DNA from: Pseudomonas fluorescens
GTDB taxonomy: Bacteria > Pseudomonadota > Gammaproteobacteria > Pseudomonadales > Pseudomonadaceae
Assembly (NCBI RefSeq): GCF_902497785.1
Contig: NZ_CABVHK010000024.1
Coordinates: 37,042 to 101,041, forward strand
DNA length: 64,000 bases
Direction: 5' to 3'
A program made the position numbers and the translations under genes. The notes beneath the pieces are model-generated. The model worked only from the letters and a program-made list of their open reading frames with translations. It ran no database searches and was not told the origin of the DNA. Below, one piece after another: positions 42,470 to 50,679 of the stretch (its first letter is position 1; each line of letters starts with the position of its first letter).

Positions 42470-42637
42470 AAAGATCGCAGCCTTCGGCAGCTCCTACAGG
42501 TGAATGCGATCCCTGTAGGAGCTGCCGAAGGCTGCGATCTTTTGATCTCCCGCGTTCCGTAGGAGCTGCCGAAGGCTGCGATCTTTTGATCTCCTGCGTT
42601 CCGTAGGAGCTGCCGAAGGCTGCGATCTTTTGATCTC
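42470..42637. repeat. REP cluster: one inverted pair plus two tandem repeats
   Basis: Four REP cores in a row. The first is inverted to the second; the second, third and fourth are in direct orientation at a spacing of about 48 bases, separated by GATCTCCTGCGTTCC-type linkers. It lies between the two catabolic operons. Confidence 0.92.
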
Positions 42638-42643
42638 CTGCGT

Positions 42644-43648
42644 TTAGTAGCTGTTAGTACCCATCCGGCAGGCGATTTCGAAGGCCTGGCGGATTGCGCC
42701 GGGGTTCGCCTTGCCCTGGCCGGCGATATCAAACGCGGTGCCGTGGGCCGGCGTGGTGATCGGGATCGGCAGGCCGCCCTGCACCGTCACGCCACGGGAG
42801 AAACCCATCAACTTGATCGCGATCTGCCCCTGGTCGTGATACATCGTCACCACGGCGTCAAACGCGCTGGCATCGCCTTGCACCTTGAGAAAAATCGTGT
42901 CGCCGGGATACGGCCCTTCCGCCGCAATCCCCAACGCCTGCGCCGAGCGTACCGCCGGACCAATGATGTCCAGCTCTTCGCGACCGAACGAGCCGTTGTC
43001 GCCGTTGTGCGGGTTCAAGCCGCACACGCCGATGCGCGGTTTTTCCAGTCCGTTGCGTTTGAGGGCGGTGTCGATCAACTGGATCGCTTCCACCACCCGC
43101 GCTTGTGTGAGCATGCCCGGCACCTCGGCCAGCGCCACGTGTGAGGTCACTCGCGAGGTCCAGAGGTTGTCGAGCACGTTGAACTCGCAGAACGGCCCGT
43201 GGAAATCCAGCAGTTCGGCAAACCAGTGCAGCTCATCGTTGTGGGCCATGCCGGCCATGTGCAGCGAGGTCTTGTTCAACGGCCCGAACAAGATGGCATC
43301 GGTGGTACCGGACTCGGTCAGGCGCAGGGCTTTTTCCAGGGTGTCGAGGCTGTAGCGACCGCCGATGACACTGGCTTCACTGCGCGGAAACTCACCGAGG
43401 GTGTCGCCGCGAAAGTCATAGAACAGCGGCGTGTCATCGACAAACGACAGCTGCTCCAGCGACTCGACACGCCGGTACGGAAACTCGACGCCGGCGATGC
43501 GCATGCCGCGCTGCATTTCCGCCTCGTCCGCAATCAGGATCACGTTGGCCTGACTGCGCACCGCGGGCTCCGCGAGCAGGCGTGCGATCAGTTCCGGGCC
43601 AATGCCCGCCGGGTCACCCAGGACCATGGCGATGGTTGTCTTGTTCAT
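42644..43648 (-). CDS. PdxA-family dehydrogenase (PdxA2-like)
   Basis: A 334-residue protein of the 4-hydroxythreonine-4-phosphate dehydrogenase family, with VLGDPAGIGPE (residues 9-19), CGLNPHNGDNGSFGREE with metal-binding His, and MYHDQGQIAIK. PdxA2 members usually act in acid-sugar degradation on phosphorylated C4 acids, made by a DUF1537 kinase. No such kinase is in the window, so its substrate may be unphosphorylated or the kinase lies elsewhere. It overlaps the amidohydrolase gene by 4 bases (ATGA) and so is translationally coupled. The biosynthetic PdxA should be encoded elsewhere. Confidence 0.88.
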   Translation of the reverse strand: MNKTTIAMVLGDPAGIGPELIARLLAEPAVRSQANVILIADEAEMQRGMRIAGVEFPYRRVESLEQLSFVDDTPLFYDFRGDTLGEFPRSEASVIGGRYSLDTLEKALRLTESGTTDAILFGPLNKTSLHMAGMAHNDELHWFAELLDFHGPFCEFNVLDNLWTSRVTSHVALAEVPGMLTQARVVEAIQLIDTALKRNGLEKPRIGVCGLNPHNGDNGSFGREELDIIGPAVRSAQALGIAAEGPYPGDTIFLKVQGDASAFDAVVTMYHDQGQIAIKLMGFSRGVTVQGGLPIPITTPAHGTAFDIAGQGKANPGAIRQAFEIACRMGTNSY

Positions 43649-44601
43649 GCTTTACTCCTCAAGGGTTCGGGCCATGTACGGTCAATGGCGCAAGGCTCGC
43701 AGCGGTAAACCCGCTGCGCGTTGCTGTAGAACAGTTGCTCCTGATCCGCTGTGGGCAGGTCAGCAACAATGGATTTGAAACCGCTGTAGATGTCGTCGAA
43801 CGAGCCGCACAGGCTGTCCACCGGAAAGTTGCTGGCAAACATCACCCGCGCCGCGCCGAACATGGCGATCACTTCGCGCACGATCCAGGCGTTGTCCTTG
43901 GCGCGCCATGCTCGACCTGCAAGGCCAAGACCGGAAATTTTCACCTGCACGTTCGGCCACTCCGCCAGTCGCGCCATTGCCCGACGCCAACCGGCCAGGC
44001 CTTCGGCGCTGCGGTCATTAGGCAACCCGGCGTGGTTCAGGATCAGCGTGGTGCCGGGAAAATCCCGGGCCAGACGCTCGGCTTCGTGCAGGTTCCACCA
44101 AGGGGTCTGCAAATCGAAATGCAGCCCCAAGCCTTGCAGCGCGGCGTAACTGCGGCGCCACTGCTCGTCGCTCATCAGGCTGCGCACATGCCCGACTTGC
44201 GCCGGCGACGTCGGCCCGCCGGGTTTGTGGCGAACGCTGCGCACACACTTGAAACTGGCTTGCTCGGCGAGCACTGCAATGGCGTCCGGGTGATCGAGCC
44301 AGGCTTGCGCGACGATCGCATTGGGCACCCCGTAGCGGGCGGCGAGTTGCTCGATGAAGCGGGTCTCGCCGATCGGGTCCTGCGGGTCCCATTCGGTCTC
44401 GATGTACACGGTTTTCACGACTTTGTGCGCACCGGCATCGGCGAAGTAATCGTCGGGGTAATAGCGCCGTTTGATCGCGCTGTAATCGCCGTAGCGAAAC
44501 GCAATGTTGGCCTCGGGCGCGAGCCACGGATGGTGATTGATCGTCGGGTCCCAGAAGTGGTGATGGGCGTCGATGATCGGGCCGTCATACGTTTTAGTCA
44601 T
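43645..44601 (-). CDS. Lactonase-like amidohydrolase (amidohydrolase_2)
   Basis: A 318-residue TIM-barrel amidohydrolase with the metal motif DAHHHFWDP at residues 11-19 and later ILNHAG and FASNFPVD. Family members hydrolyse sugar lactones (L-rhamnono-, L-fuconolactone) or 2-pyrone-4,6-dicarboxylate. In this cluster it most likely opens an aldonolactone to the aldonate. Start ATG 44601 (MTKTYDGPIIDAHHHFW); the longer frame to 44691 lies inside the MFS gene. It overlaps the MFS gene by 8 bases and the PdxA-like gene by 4, a tight operon. Confidence 0.88.
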   Translation of the reverse strand: MTKTYDGPIIDAHHHFWDPTINHHPWLAPEANIAFRYGDYSAIKRRYYPDDYFADAGAHKVVKTVYIETEWDPQDPIGETRFIEQLAARYGVPNAIVAQAWLDHPDAIAVLAEQASFKCVRSVRHKPGGPTSPAQVGHVRSLMSDEQWRRSYAALQGLGLHFDLQTPWWNLHEAERLARDFPGTTLILNHAGLPNDRSAEGLAGWRRAMARLAEWPNVQVKISGLGLAGRAWRAKDNAWIVREVIAMFGAARVMFASNFPVDSLCGSFDDIYSGFKSIVADLPTADQEQLFYSNAQRVYRCEPCAIDRTWPEPLRSKA

Positions 44602-45934
44602 GCCGCACCTCGTCGAGGCTGATGAACAACGTAGCGAACACGAAGACCGCCGAGCACGCGGCGAAGAAGCCCAGCACCGGGGCAAAACCACCGGACACTT
44701 GCAGGATCACACCGACCAGAATCGGCACTGCAATCCCGCCGGTGCTGCCGGCCATGTTCATCACGCCGCCGATCAGCCCGACCCGAGCAGGCGCCGCCAA
44801 GAGCGCAGGAAAGCTCCAATAGAGGCTGCCCCACATCAGGAAAAACGCGGTCATGGCCAACAACGCCACGGCCGCAAAAGGGTTGCTCAAGGTGGGCAGC
44901 AGCAGGAACGCGCCGAGGGCCACCAGCCCGGAAAAAGCCAGCAGGCTCTTGACCGCGACACCGCGACTGACGCCTTTGCGGATCAGCCCGTCGCAGAGGA
45001 AACCGCCGGTCAACGACCCCAGCGCACCGCAGACGAAAATCACGAAAGTCGCGGCGCCAATACCCTTGATATCGAAGCCACGCGCCTGCGCCAGGTAACT
45101 CGGGCCCCAGGTCAGCAGCCCGAAATACACCATCGCCCAACTGGCGCGGCCAATCAGCAAACCGCTCAGGGAACGCGGCGCAATGCCCAGCCCTTTGACC
45201 GGCACACGGGCCGCTTCGGCGGCAGGGGTGGCGCGGCCGGCATTAATCTTTTCCAGCTCCCCGGCGTTCACTTGCGGGTGGCTGGCCGGGTCGTCGCGCA
45301 GATAACGCCGTGCCAGCCACGCCAGCACCAGCGTCGCAATGCCGGCGATCACAAAGGCCAGGCGCCACGAATCAAGCGATGCGATCAGATAAGCAATGAT
45401 CAACCCGCCGAGCGCCACGCCCAACGGGCTGCCACTGTCCATCAACACTGCGCCGCGACTGCGTTCGCTGGGTGCCAGCCACAGTGAGATCAGCTTGCCG
45501 CCGGACGGGAATAAAGGCGCCTCTGCCGCACCGAGGGCGACCCGGGCAAACAACAATGACAAGCCGCCCGTCGCGAAAGCTGCCAGCACCTGGAAGGTGC
45601 CCCACAACCCGGTGGACCAACTGATCACCCGGTGCGGCCCGAAGCGGTCGATCATCCAGCCGCCGGGAATCTGCAGCAATGCGTAGGCCCAGAAAAAGCT
45701 GCTGAGGATCAGCCCTTGCATGCTCGGCGACAGGGAAAATTCATGGGCGATGGTCGGCATCGCAATGGACAGCGACACCCGGTCGATCAGGTTGACCATG
45801 GTCAGCGCGAAGATGATCGCGAAGATCCGCCAGCGCACGCTGCTGGCTTTGGTGGTGCCGGTCAGCGGTGTGGCCGCTGCCGTTGGCTGAACATCTGCGG
45901 CGGGCAGATGCAGGGAAGCACTGGGACGAGCCAT
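44594..45934 (-). CDS. MFS transporter (ACS family, sugar-acid type)
   Basis: A 446-residue inner-membrane protein with a 35-residue polar N-terminus and twelve helices. Segments NLIDRVSLSIAMPTIAHEFS, GWMIDRFGPHRVISWSTGLW and AAEAPLFPSGGKLIS are typical of the anion:cation symporter group that imports D-galactonate and related acids. It heads the operon that includes the lactonase and PdxA-like genes. It is a second uptake route beside TctCBA, perhaps for the lactone or the acid. Confidence 0.88.
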   Translation of the reverse strand: MARPSASLHLPAADVQPTAAATPLTGTTKASSVRWRIFAIIFALTMVNLIDRVSLSIAMPTIAHEFSLSPSMQGLILSSFFWAYALLQIPGGWMIDRFGPHRVISWSTGLWGTFQVLAAFATGGLSLLFARVALGAAEAPLFPSGGKLISLWLAPSERSRGAVLMDSGSPLGVALGGLIIAYLIASLDSWRLAFVIAGIATLVLAWLARRYLRDDPASHPQVNAGELEKINAGRATPAAEAARVPVKGLGIAPRSLSGLLIGRASWAMVYFGLLTWGPSYLAQARGFDIKGIGAATFVIFVCGALGSLTGGFLCDGLIRKGVSRGVAVKSLLAFSGLVALGAFLLLPTLSNPFAAVALLAMTAFFLMWGSLYWSFPALLAAPARVGLIGGVMNMAGSTGGIAVPILVGVILQVSGGFAPVLGFFAACSAVFVFATLFISLDEVRHD

Positions 45935-46312
45935 GGTGCGTACCTCGGTTTATTATTTTTGTGGGTGCAGCAATGCCGCGTTTTTACGGTGTTGATGGGC
46001 ACTATCGAAGGCCCAGTGATAACCGTCTAATCAAAACTTGAAATAAGGCGATAGCCTCGGGTTATGGCACACCCTGCTTTCAGGACGCTTTCACTGTTCC
46101 ACCAACGCCTCGTCTTTCGCCGCGAACGGCTCTAGCGCAAAGCTTTTGCAGATCCACTGATTTTCATCCGGCGCCTGCTATAACCCCAGGCTATCGGTGT
46201 ATGTATTGTTTTGACTAGACGCGGCGGCGGAGGCTTCCCACACTCAGGCCAGGCTTGCAGCTTTACCGCTCCGACAAGTCACTCATAACAACTACAAAAA
46301 CGAGGCCCTTCC
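45935..46312. promoter_or_regulatory. Divergent control region for MFS operon and tctCBA with two operator-like sites
   Basis: The spacer of 378 bases lies between the divergent MFS and tctC starts. ATAGCCTCGGGTTAT is at 46051-46065. Its close complement ATAACCCCAGGCTAT is at 46180-46194, 115 bases away in opposite orientation. These match the site at 42407, so this region is likely bound by the LysR protein encoded after tctA. No other strong box was assigned. Confidence 0.6.
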
Positions 46313-47329
46313 ATGCGAAATGCATTCGTCCGTCGCACTTCCCGTCTGTTTCTTGGTTGCTCGCTGGTCGCCGCCGGCGCCCTTCCTGCTCTCGCCAGCG
46401 CCGCCTGGCAGCCGGACAAGAACGTCGAAATCGTCGTCGCTGGCGGCCCCGGTGGCGGCACCGACCAACTCGGCCGTTTGATCCAGTCGATCATCACCAC
46501 CCACAAGTTCCTCGACGTCAATACCATCGTCCTCAACAAGGGTGGCGGCAACGGCGCCGAAGCATTCCTCGACCTGAAGATGAACAAGGGCGATCCGGAA
46601 AAACTGGTGATCGGCACCAACAACATCTACCTGCTGCCGCTGGTGTCGAAGCTTGGTTACCAATGGCAGGAACTGACCCCTGTCGCCGCCGTGGCCGAGG
46701 ACGACTTCATTCTCTGGAGCTACAAGGACGCGCCGTGGAAGGACGCCAAAGGTTTCTATGAAGCGGCCAAGGCCGATCCGTCGAAGTTGCGCATGGGCGG
46801 CAGCCAGTCCAAGGATGTCGATCAGACCCTGACCCTGCTGCTGAACCAGACCAACAACAGCAAACTGGTGTACATCCCGTTCAAGAGCGGCAGCGAAGCC
46901 GCGACCCAACTGGCCGGCAAACACATCGCCGCCAACGTCAACAACCCCAGCGAAAGCATCAGCCAATGGCGCGGCGATCAGGTCGAACCGCTGTGCGTCT
47001 TCAGTAAAGAGCGCATGAGCTATACCGAGAAGGTCGCTGGCGACAAATCCTGGGCCGATGTGCCGACCTGCCACGAACAGGGTCTGGGCATCGATCAGTA
47101 CCGCTTCCCGCGTACCGTGTTCATGCCCGGCGAAGTCACCGCCGAACAGCGCGCGTTCTATGTCGAGCTGATGCGCAAAGTCACCGAGACCCCGGAGTTC
47201 AAGGCGTACGTCAAGCAGAACGCGCTGGTGCCGACCTTCCTCGAAGGCGAGCCGCTGACCGCCTACATCGAGAAAGACACCGCCCGCGTCACCCCGGTGT
47301 TCAAAGAAGCCGGCTGGCTGAAAAACTGA
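46313..47329 (+). CDS. Tripartite tricarboxylate transporter substrate-binding protein (TctC family)
   Basis: A 338-residue periplasmic binding protein. The signal peptide MRNAFVRRTSRLFLGCSLVA continues to about residue 30 (ALASA), and the mature domain begins WQPDKNVEIVVAGGPGGGTD, the family's start. Other typical parts are NKGGGNGAEAF and YIPFKSGSEAATQL. TctC proteins bind carboxylates; the operon context suggests a sugar acid. ATG 46313 follows GAGGCCC. tctB follows after 52 bases. Confidence 0.93.
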   Translation: MRNAFVRRTSRLFLGCSLVAAGALPALASAAWQPDKNVEIVVAGGPGGGTDQLGRLIQSIITTHKFLDVNTIVLNKGGGNGAEAFLDLKMNKGDPEKLVIGTNNIYLLPLVSKLGYQWQELTPVAAVAEDDFILWSYKDAPWKDAKGFYEAAKADPSKLRMGGSQSKDVDQTLTLLLNQTNNSKLVYIPFKSGSEAATQLAGKHIAANVNNPSESISQWRGDQVEPLCVFSKERMSYTEKVAGDKSWADVPTCHEQGLGIDQYRFPRTVFMPGEVTAEQRAFYVELMRKVTETPEFKAYVKQNALVPTFLEGEPLTAYIEKDTARVTPVFKEAGWLKN

Positions 47330-47381
47330 GTTGCCGACGGCCGTCCGCGTGCGCACGGCCGTCACCTCTGGAGGTGCTTTC

Positions 47382-47915
47382 ATGTCCCATTCTTCGGATT
47401 CACCGGCGCTGGTCGGTACCCGCTGGATCGAACTCGGCCTGGCTGTCTTCACCGCGCTGATCGGCGTGGTGGTGATGTTCGGCAGTGTCGAACAAGGTAT
47501 CGGCTGGGGCGATTCCGGCCCCGAGCCGGGTTACTTCCCCTTTTACATCGGCCTGATGCTCAGCGCCGCGAGCGTGGCCAACGGCGTGTTGACCGTGGTG
47601 CGCTGGCACGCGTTGAGTATTGCCTTCGTCAGTCGCAGCGCGTTCAGGCAAGTGCTGTCGGTGTTTATCCCGATTGCGCTGTTTGTCGGCGCCATGCCGT
47701 TCACCGGCATCTACGTGGCGTCGGCCTGCTTCATCGCCTGGTTCATGTGGCGTGACAGGGTGCGCGACAAACCTTACAGCAAGTGGATGATTGCCACCGT
47801 CGCCCTCGGTGCGGTGCTCGCCAGCTACCTGATTTTTGCGCTGTGGTTCAAGGTCCCGCTGGATGACGGCCCGTTGGGCGACTGGATAACTCTGGCCGGG
47901 AGAAGCTTCAAATGA
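47382..47915 (+). CDS. TctB-family small membrane subunit
   Basis: A 177-residue inner-membrane protein with four helices. It has the GWGDSGPEPGYFPFYIGLML segment typical of TctB. It is the small subunit of the tripartite transporter, partner of TctA. Start ATG at 47382 follows CTGGAGG; the longer frame from 47331 is in the gap. It overlaps tctA by 4 bases. Confidence 0.92.
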   Translation: MSHSSDSPALVGTRWIELGLAVFTALIGVVVMFGSVEQGIGWGDSGPEPGYFPFYIGLMLSAASVANGVLTVVRWHALSIAFVSRSAFRQVLSVFIPIALFVGAMPFTGIYVASACFIAWFMWRDRVRDKPYSKWMIATVALGAVLASYLIFALWFKVPLDDGPLGDWITLAGRSFK

Positions 47916-49441
47916 GCGAATTCGATTCCCTGCTGCAAGGCATGAACCTGATCCTGACCCCGGGCCACATCGGCCTGATGGTGATCGGCGTGCTGCTGGG
48001 CATTCTGGTCGGCGTACTGCCCGGCCTCGGCGCCCCCAACGGCGTGGCGTTGCTGCTGCCGCTGACGTTCACCATGTCGCCAGTGTCGGCGATCATTCTG
48101 CTGTCGTGCATGTATTGGGGCGCGCTGTTCGGCGGCTCGATCACCTCGATTCTGTTCAACATTCCTGGTGAGCCGTCATCGGTGGCGACCACCTTCGACG
48201 GCTACCCGATGGCCCGCGAAGGCCGCGCCGCCGAAGCGTTGACCGCGGCGTTCAGTTCGGCATTGATCGGCGCGCTGGCCGGGGTGTTGCTACTGACCTT
48301 TCTGTCGACAAAAATTGCCGCGTTTGCCATGTCATTCAGCTCGCCGGAATTCTTCGCGGTGTACCTGTTGGCGTTCTGCACCTTCATCGGCATGAGCAAG
48401 AACCCGCCGCTGAAAACCGTGGTGGCGATGATGATCGGTTTTGCCATGGCGGCGGTCGGCATGGACACCGTGTCCGGCAACCTGCGCCTGACCTTCGATC
48501 AGCCGACGCTGATGACCGGGATCAGTTTCGAGGTGGCGGTGATCGGCCTGTTCGGCATCGGCGAAATCCTCTGCACGGTCGAGGAAGGCCTGGTGTTTCG
48601 CGGTGAACATGCGCGCATTACGCCGATGGTGATTCTGCGCACCTGGGCCAAGTTGCCGCGTTACTGGTGGACGATTCTGCGCAGCACGCTGGTCGGTTGC
48701 TGGATGGGCATCACGCCGGGCGGGCCGACTGCGGCGTCGTTCATGAGCTACAGCCTGGCGCGGCGCTTCTCGAAGAATCGCGAGAACTTCGGCAAGGGTG
48801 AACTCGAAGGCGTGATCGCCCCGGAAACCGCCGACCACGCGGCCGGCACCAGTGCCCTGCTGCCGATGCTGACCCTGGGCATTCCCGGTTCGGCGACCGC
48901 TGCGGTGATGCTCGGTGGCTTGATGATCTGGGGCCTGCACCCCGGCCCGACGCTGTTCGTCGAGCAACATGATTTTGTCTGGGGCCTGATCGCGAGCATG
49001 TACCTGGGCAACGTGGTGAGCCTGATCGTGGTGTTGGCCACCGTGCCGCTGTTCGCCTCGATCCTGCGCATTCCGTTCTCGATCATTGCGCCGATCATCA
49101 TCATGGTCTGCGCCATCGGTGCCTACTCGGTGCACAACTCGTTCTTCGACGTCGTGCTGATGCTGAGCTTTGGTGCGCTGGGTTATTTGTTCAAGAAGCT
49201 CGGTTACCCGATTGCGCCGCTGGTGTTGGCGGCGGTGTTGGGCGACAAGGCTGAAGACGCGTTCCGTCAATCGATGCTGTTCTCTGACGGCCACTTGGGG
49301 ATTTTCTGGTCCAACCCATTGGTCGGGTGCCTGACCACCGCGGCGCTGCTGATGCTGTTCTGGCCGCTGATTTCCAAGGCACTGGGCGCCCTGCTCGGCT
49401 TGCGTAAACCCCACGTCGCCAAGCCCAAATCGGTGCTGTGA
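47912..49441 (+). CDS. TctA-family large membrane subunit
   Basis: A 509-residue inner-membrane protein with about twelve helices. It has the conserved start PGHIGLMVIGVLLGILVGVL, PGLGAPNGVALLLPLT and the glycine-rich ITPGGPTAASFMSY. It is the sodium-coupled channel of the TctCBA system. The start overlaps tctB (ATGA). A strong inverted repeat follows the stop. Confidence 0.94.
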   Translation: MSEFDSLLQGMNLILTPGHIGLMVIGVLLGILVGVLPGLGAPNGVALLLPLTFTMSPVSAIILLSCMYWGALFGGSITSILFNIPGEPSSVATTFDGYPMAREGRAAEALTAAFSSALIGALAGVLLLTFLSTKIAAFAMSFSSPEFFAVYLLAFCTFIGMSKNPPLKTVVAMMIGFAMAAVGMDTVSGNLRLTFDQPTLMTGISFEVAVIGLFGIGEILCTVEEGLVFRGEHARITPMVILRTWAKLPRYWWTILRSTLVGCWMGITPGGPTAASFMSYSLARRFSKNRENFGKGELEGVIAPETADHAAGTSALLPMLTLGIPGSATAAVMLGGLMIWGLHPGPTLFVEQHDFVWGLIASMYLGNVVSLIVVLATVPLFASILRIPFSIIAPIIIMVCAIGAYSVHNSFFDVVLMLSFGALGYLFKKLGYPIAPLVLAAVLGDKAEDAFRQSMLFSDGHLGIFWSNPLVGCLTTAALLMLFWPLISKALGALLGLRKPHVAKPKSVL

Positions 49442-49455
49442 CACAGCAATGCTGG

Positions 49456-49484
49456 CAACGCCTGACATTTGTTGTCAGGCTTGC
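49456..49484 (+). terminator. Hairpin between tctA and the LysR gene
   Basis: GCCTGACA pairs with TGTCAGGC across a 5-base loop, extended by GCAA/TTGC. A weak T tract (CTTTTT) follows 10 bases later. It may partly separate expression of the transporter genes and the regulator gene. Confidence 0.65.
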
Positions 49485-49510
49485 CGCAGTCTTTTTCGCG
49501 AGCGCGGCCC

Positions 49511-50452
49511 ATGACCCGAATTCCAGAAGCCAACGTAATCCACAGCCGACTGCGTCTGCGCCAACTGCGGCTGATGCTGGCATTGCAAGAGTTCGGCTCC
49601 CTGCGCCGCGCCGCCGACCACATCGGCATGACCCAACCGGCTGCGACCAAGATGCTCCACGAAGCCGAGGATTTGCTCGGCGTCGAGCTCTTCGAACGCT
49701 TGCCTCGGGGCATGCGCTCCACCCCGTTCGGGGAAACCGTCATTTACTACGCGCGCATGGTGTTTGCCGAACTGAGCGGCATGCGCGAAGAACTGGTGGC
49801 ACTCGAATCCGGCAATTTGGGGCGGGTCGCGGTCGGCGCCATTCCGGCACTGGCCTCGGGTTTGCTGACGCGCACCATCGCGACCTTGAAGCAAAGCCAT
49901 CCACGGTTGTCGATGAGCATCCAGGTGGATACCAGCGACGTGCTGGTGCAGGCCTTGCTGCAGGATCAACTGGATATCGTGCTGGGCCGGATTCCGGTAG
50001 GCGCACGGGCGGAAGAGTTGCTGTTCGACAGCCTCGGTGAAGAAGCCTTGTGCGTAATTGCCGGTGCGCAGAATCCGTTGGCGAAGGAGAAAAACCTGAG
50101 CTGGGCCGAGTTGCAGAACATGACCTGGGTGCTGCAACAACAGCCGAGCCCGATGCGCGCGATCATCAATCAGGTGTTTCACAATGCGCGGGTCGACATT
50201 CCCAGCAGCATCGTCGAAACCACCTCGATCATGACCTTGCTGTCGTTGATCCAGCAGACCGACATGCTGGGCGTCACGCCGGTGTCGGTGGTCGAAGATT
50301 ATCCGGGCCGCGATTTGCTGGCGGTGTTGCCGATCAAGTTTGAAGCGCGACTGCCGCCCTATGGGTTGATTACCCGGCGACACAGGATTCAGTCGTCGGC
50401 GATGCAGGCGTTCATGAATTCAGTGCGGGCGGAGCATGCGTTGACCAAGTAA
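49511..50452 (+). CDS. LysR-family regulator of the sugar-acid cluster
   Basis: A 313-residue LysR protein. The HTH is at about residues 16-50 (RQLRLMLALQEFGSLRRAAD, then MTQPAATKMLHEAE) and the effector-binding domain at 90-300. It closes the tctCBA group and is the only regulator in the 38-50 kb region, so it is the likely ligand for the three operator sites. The start at 49511 (MTRIPEANV) is preceded by a poor ribosome site, so low expression is likely. A GGCCGTT/AACGGCC hairpin follows its stop at 50458-50479. Confidence 0.87.
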   Translation: MTRIPEANVIHSRLRLRQLRLMLALQEFGSLRRAADHIGMTQPAATKMLHEAEDLLGVELFERLPRGMRSTPFGETVIYYARMVFAELSGMREELVALESGNLGRVAVGAIPALASGLLTRTIATLKQSHPRLSMSIQVDTSDVLVQALLQDQLDIVLGRIPVGARAEELLFDSLGEEALCVIAGAQNPLAKEKNLSWAELQNMTWVLQQQPSPMRAIINQVFHNARVDIPSSIVETTSIMTLLSLIQQTDMLGVTPVSVVEDYPGRDLLAVLPIKFEARLPPYGLITRRHRIQSSAMQAFMNSVRAEHALTK

Positions 50453-50457
50453 AGCAG

Positions 50458-50479
50458 GGCCGTTGTTTCGGTAACGGCC
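50458..50479 (+). terminator. Hairpin following the LysR gene
   Basis: GGCCGTT pairs with AACGGCC across an 8-base loop, directly after the stop codon. No T run is present, so termination is likely but not certain. Confidence 0.5.
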
Positions 50480-50519
50480 GCCATTGGTCCCGCTTTTCAC
50501 GGCCGGGAACGGCAACAAT

Positions 50520-50636
50520 TGTAGGAGCGAGCTTGCTCGCGAAAAACCTCCGGACAACGCGATCATTCAGACAGCACGCGATATCGTTGTCGTCCATCGC
50601 GAGCAATCGAGCGTCGACCGGCTGCTCCTACAGGGG
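50520..50636. repeat. Degenerate REPIN of the TAGGAGCGAGCTTGCTCGCG class
   Basis: The left arm TAGGAGCGAGCTTGCTCGCG is intact. The right arm has an insertion (CGAGCAATCGAGCGTCGACC), so only its ends match. Confidence 0.8.
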
Positions 50637-50651
50637 GCCGCGTAAGGCTGA

Positions 50652-50669
50652 ACCAGCAGTTCGGCTGGT
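50652..50669 (-). terminator. Hairpin after lpxO
   Basis: ACCAGC/GCTGGT with a 6-base loop lies 10 bases past the lpxO stop on the minus strand. No T run follows. Confidence 0.4.
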
Positions 50670-50679
50670 CCGCCCGCTT

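Noticed and set aside
42470..42637. CRISPR-like regular repeats
   Set aside because: The repeats are REP cores with inner symmetry, differ in orientation, and have near-identical spacers; no cas genes are present.
42454..42732. 92-residue frame made of REP repeats
   Set aside because: Its repeated residues come from REP copies translated in frame, so it is not a gene.
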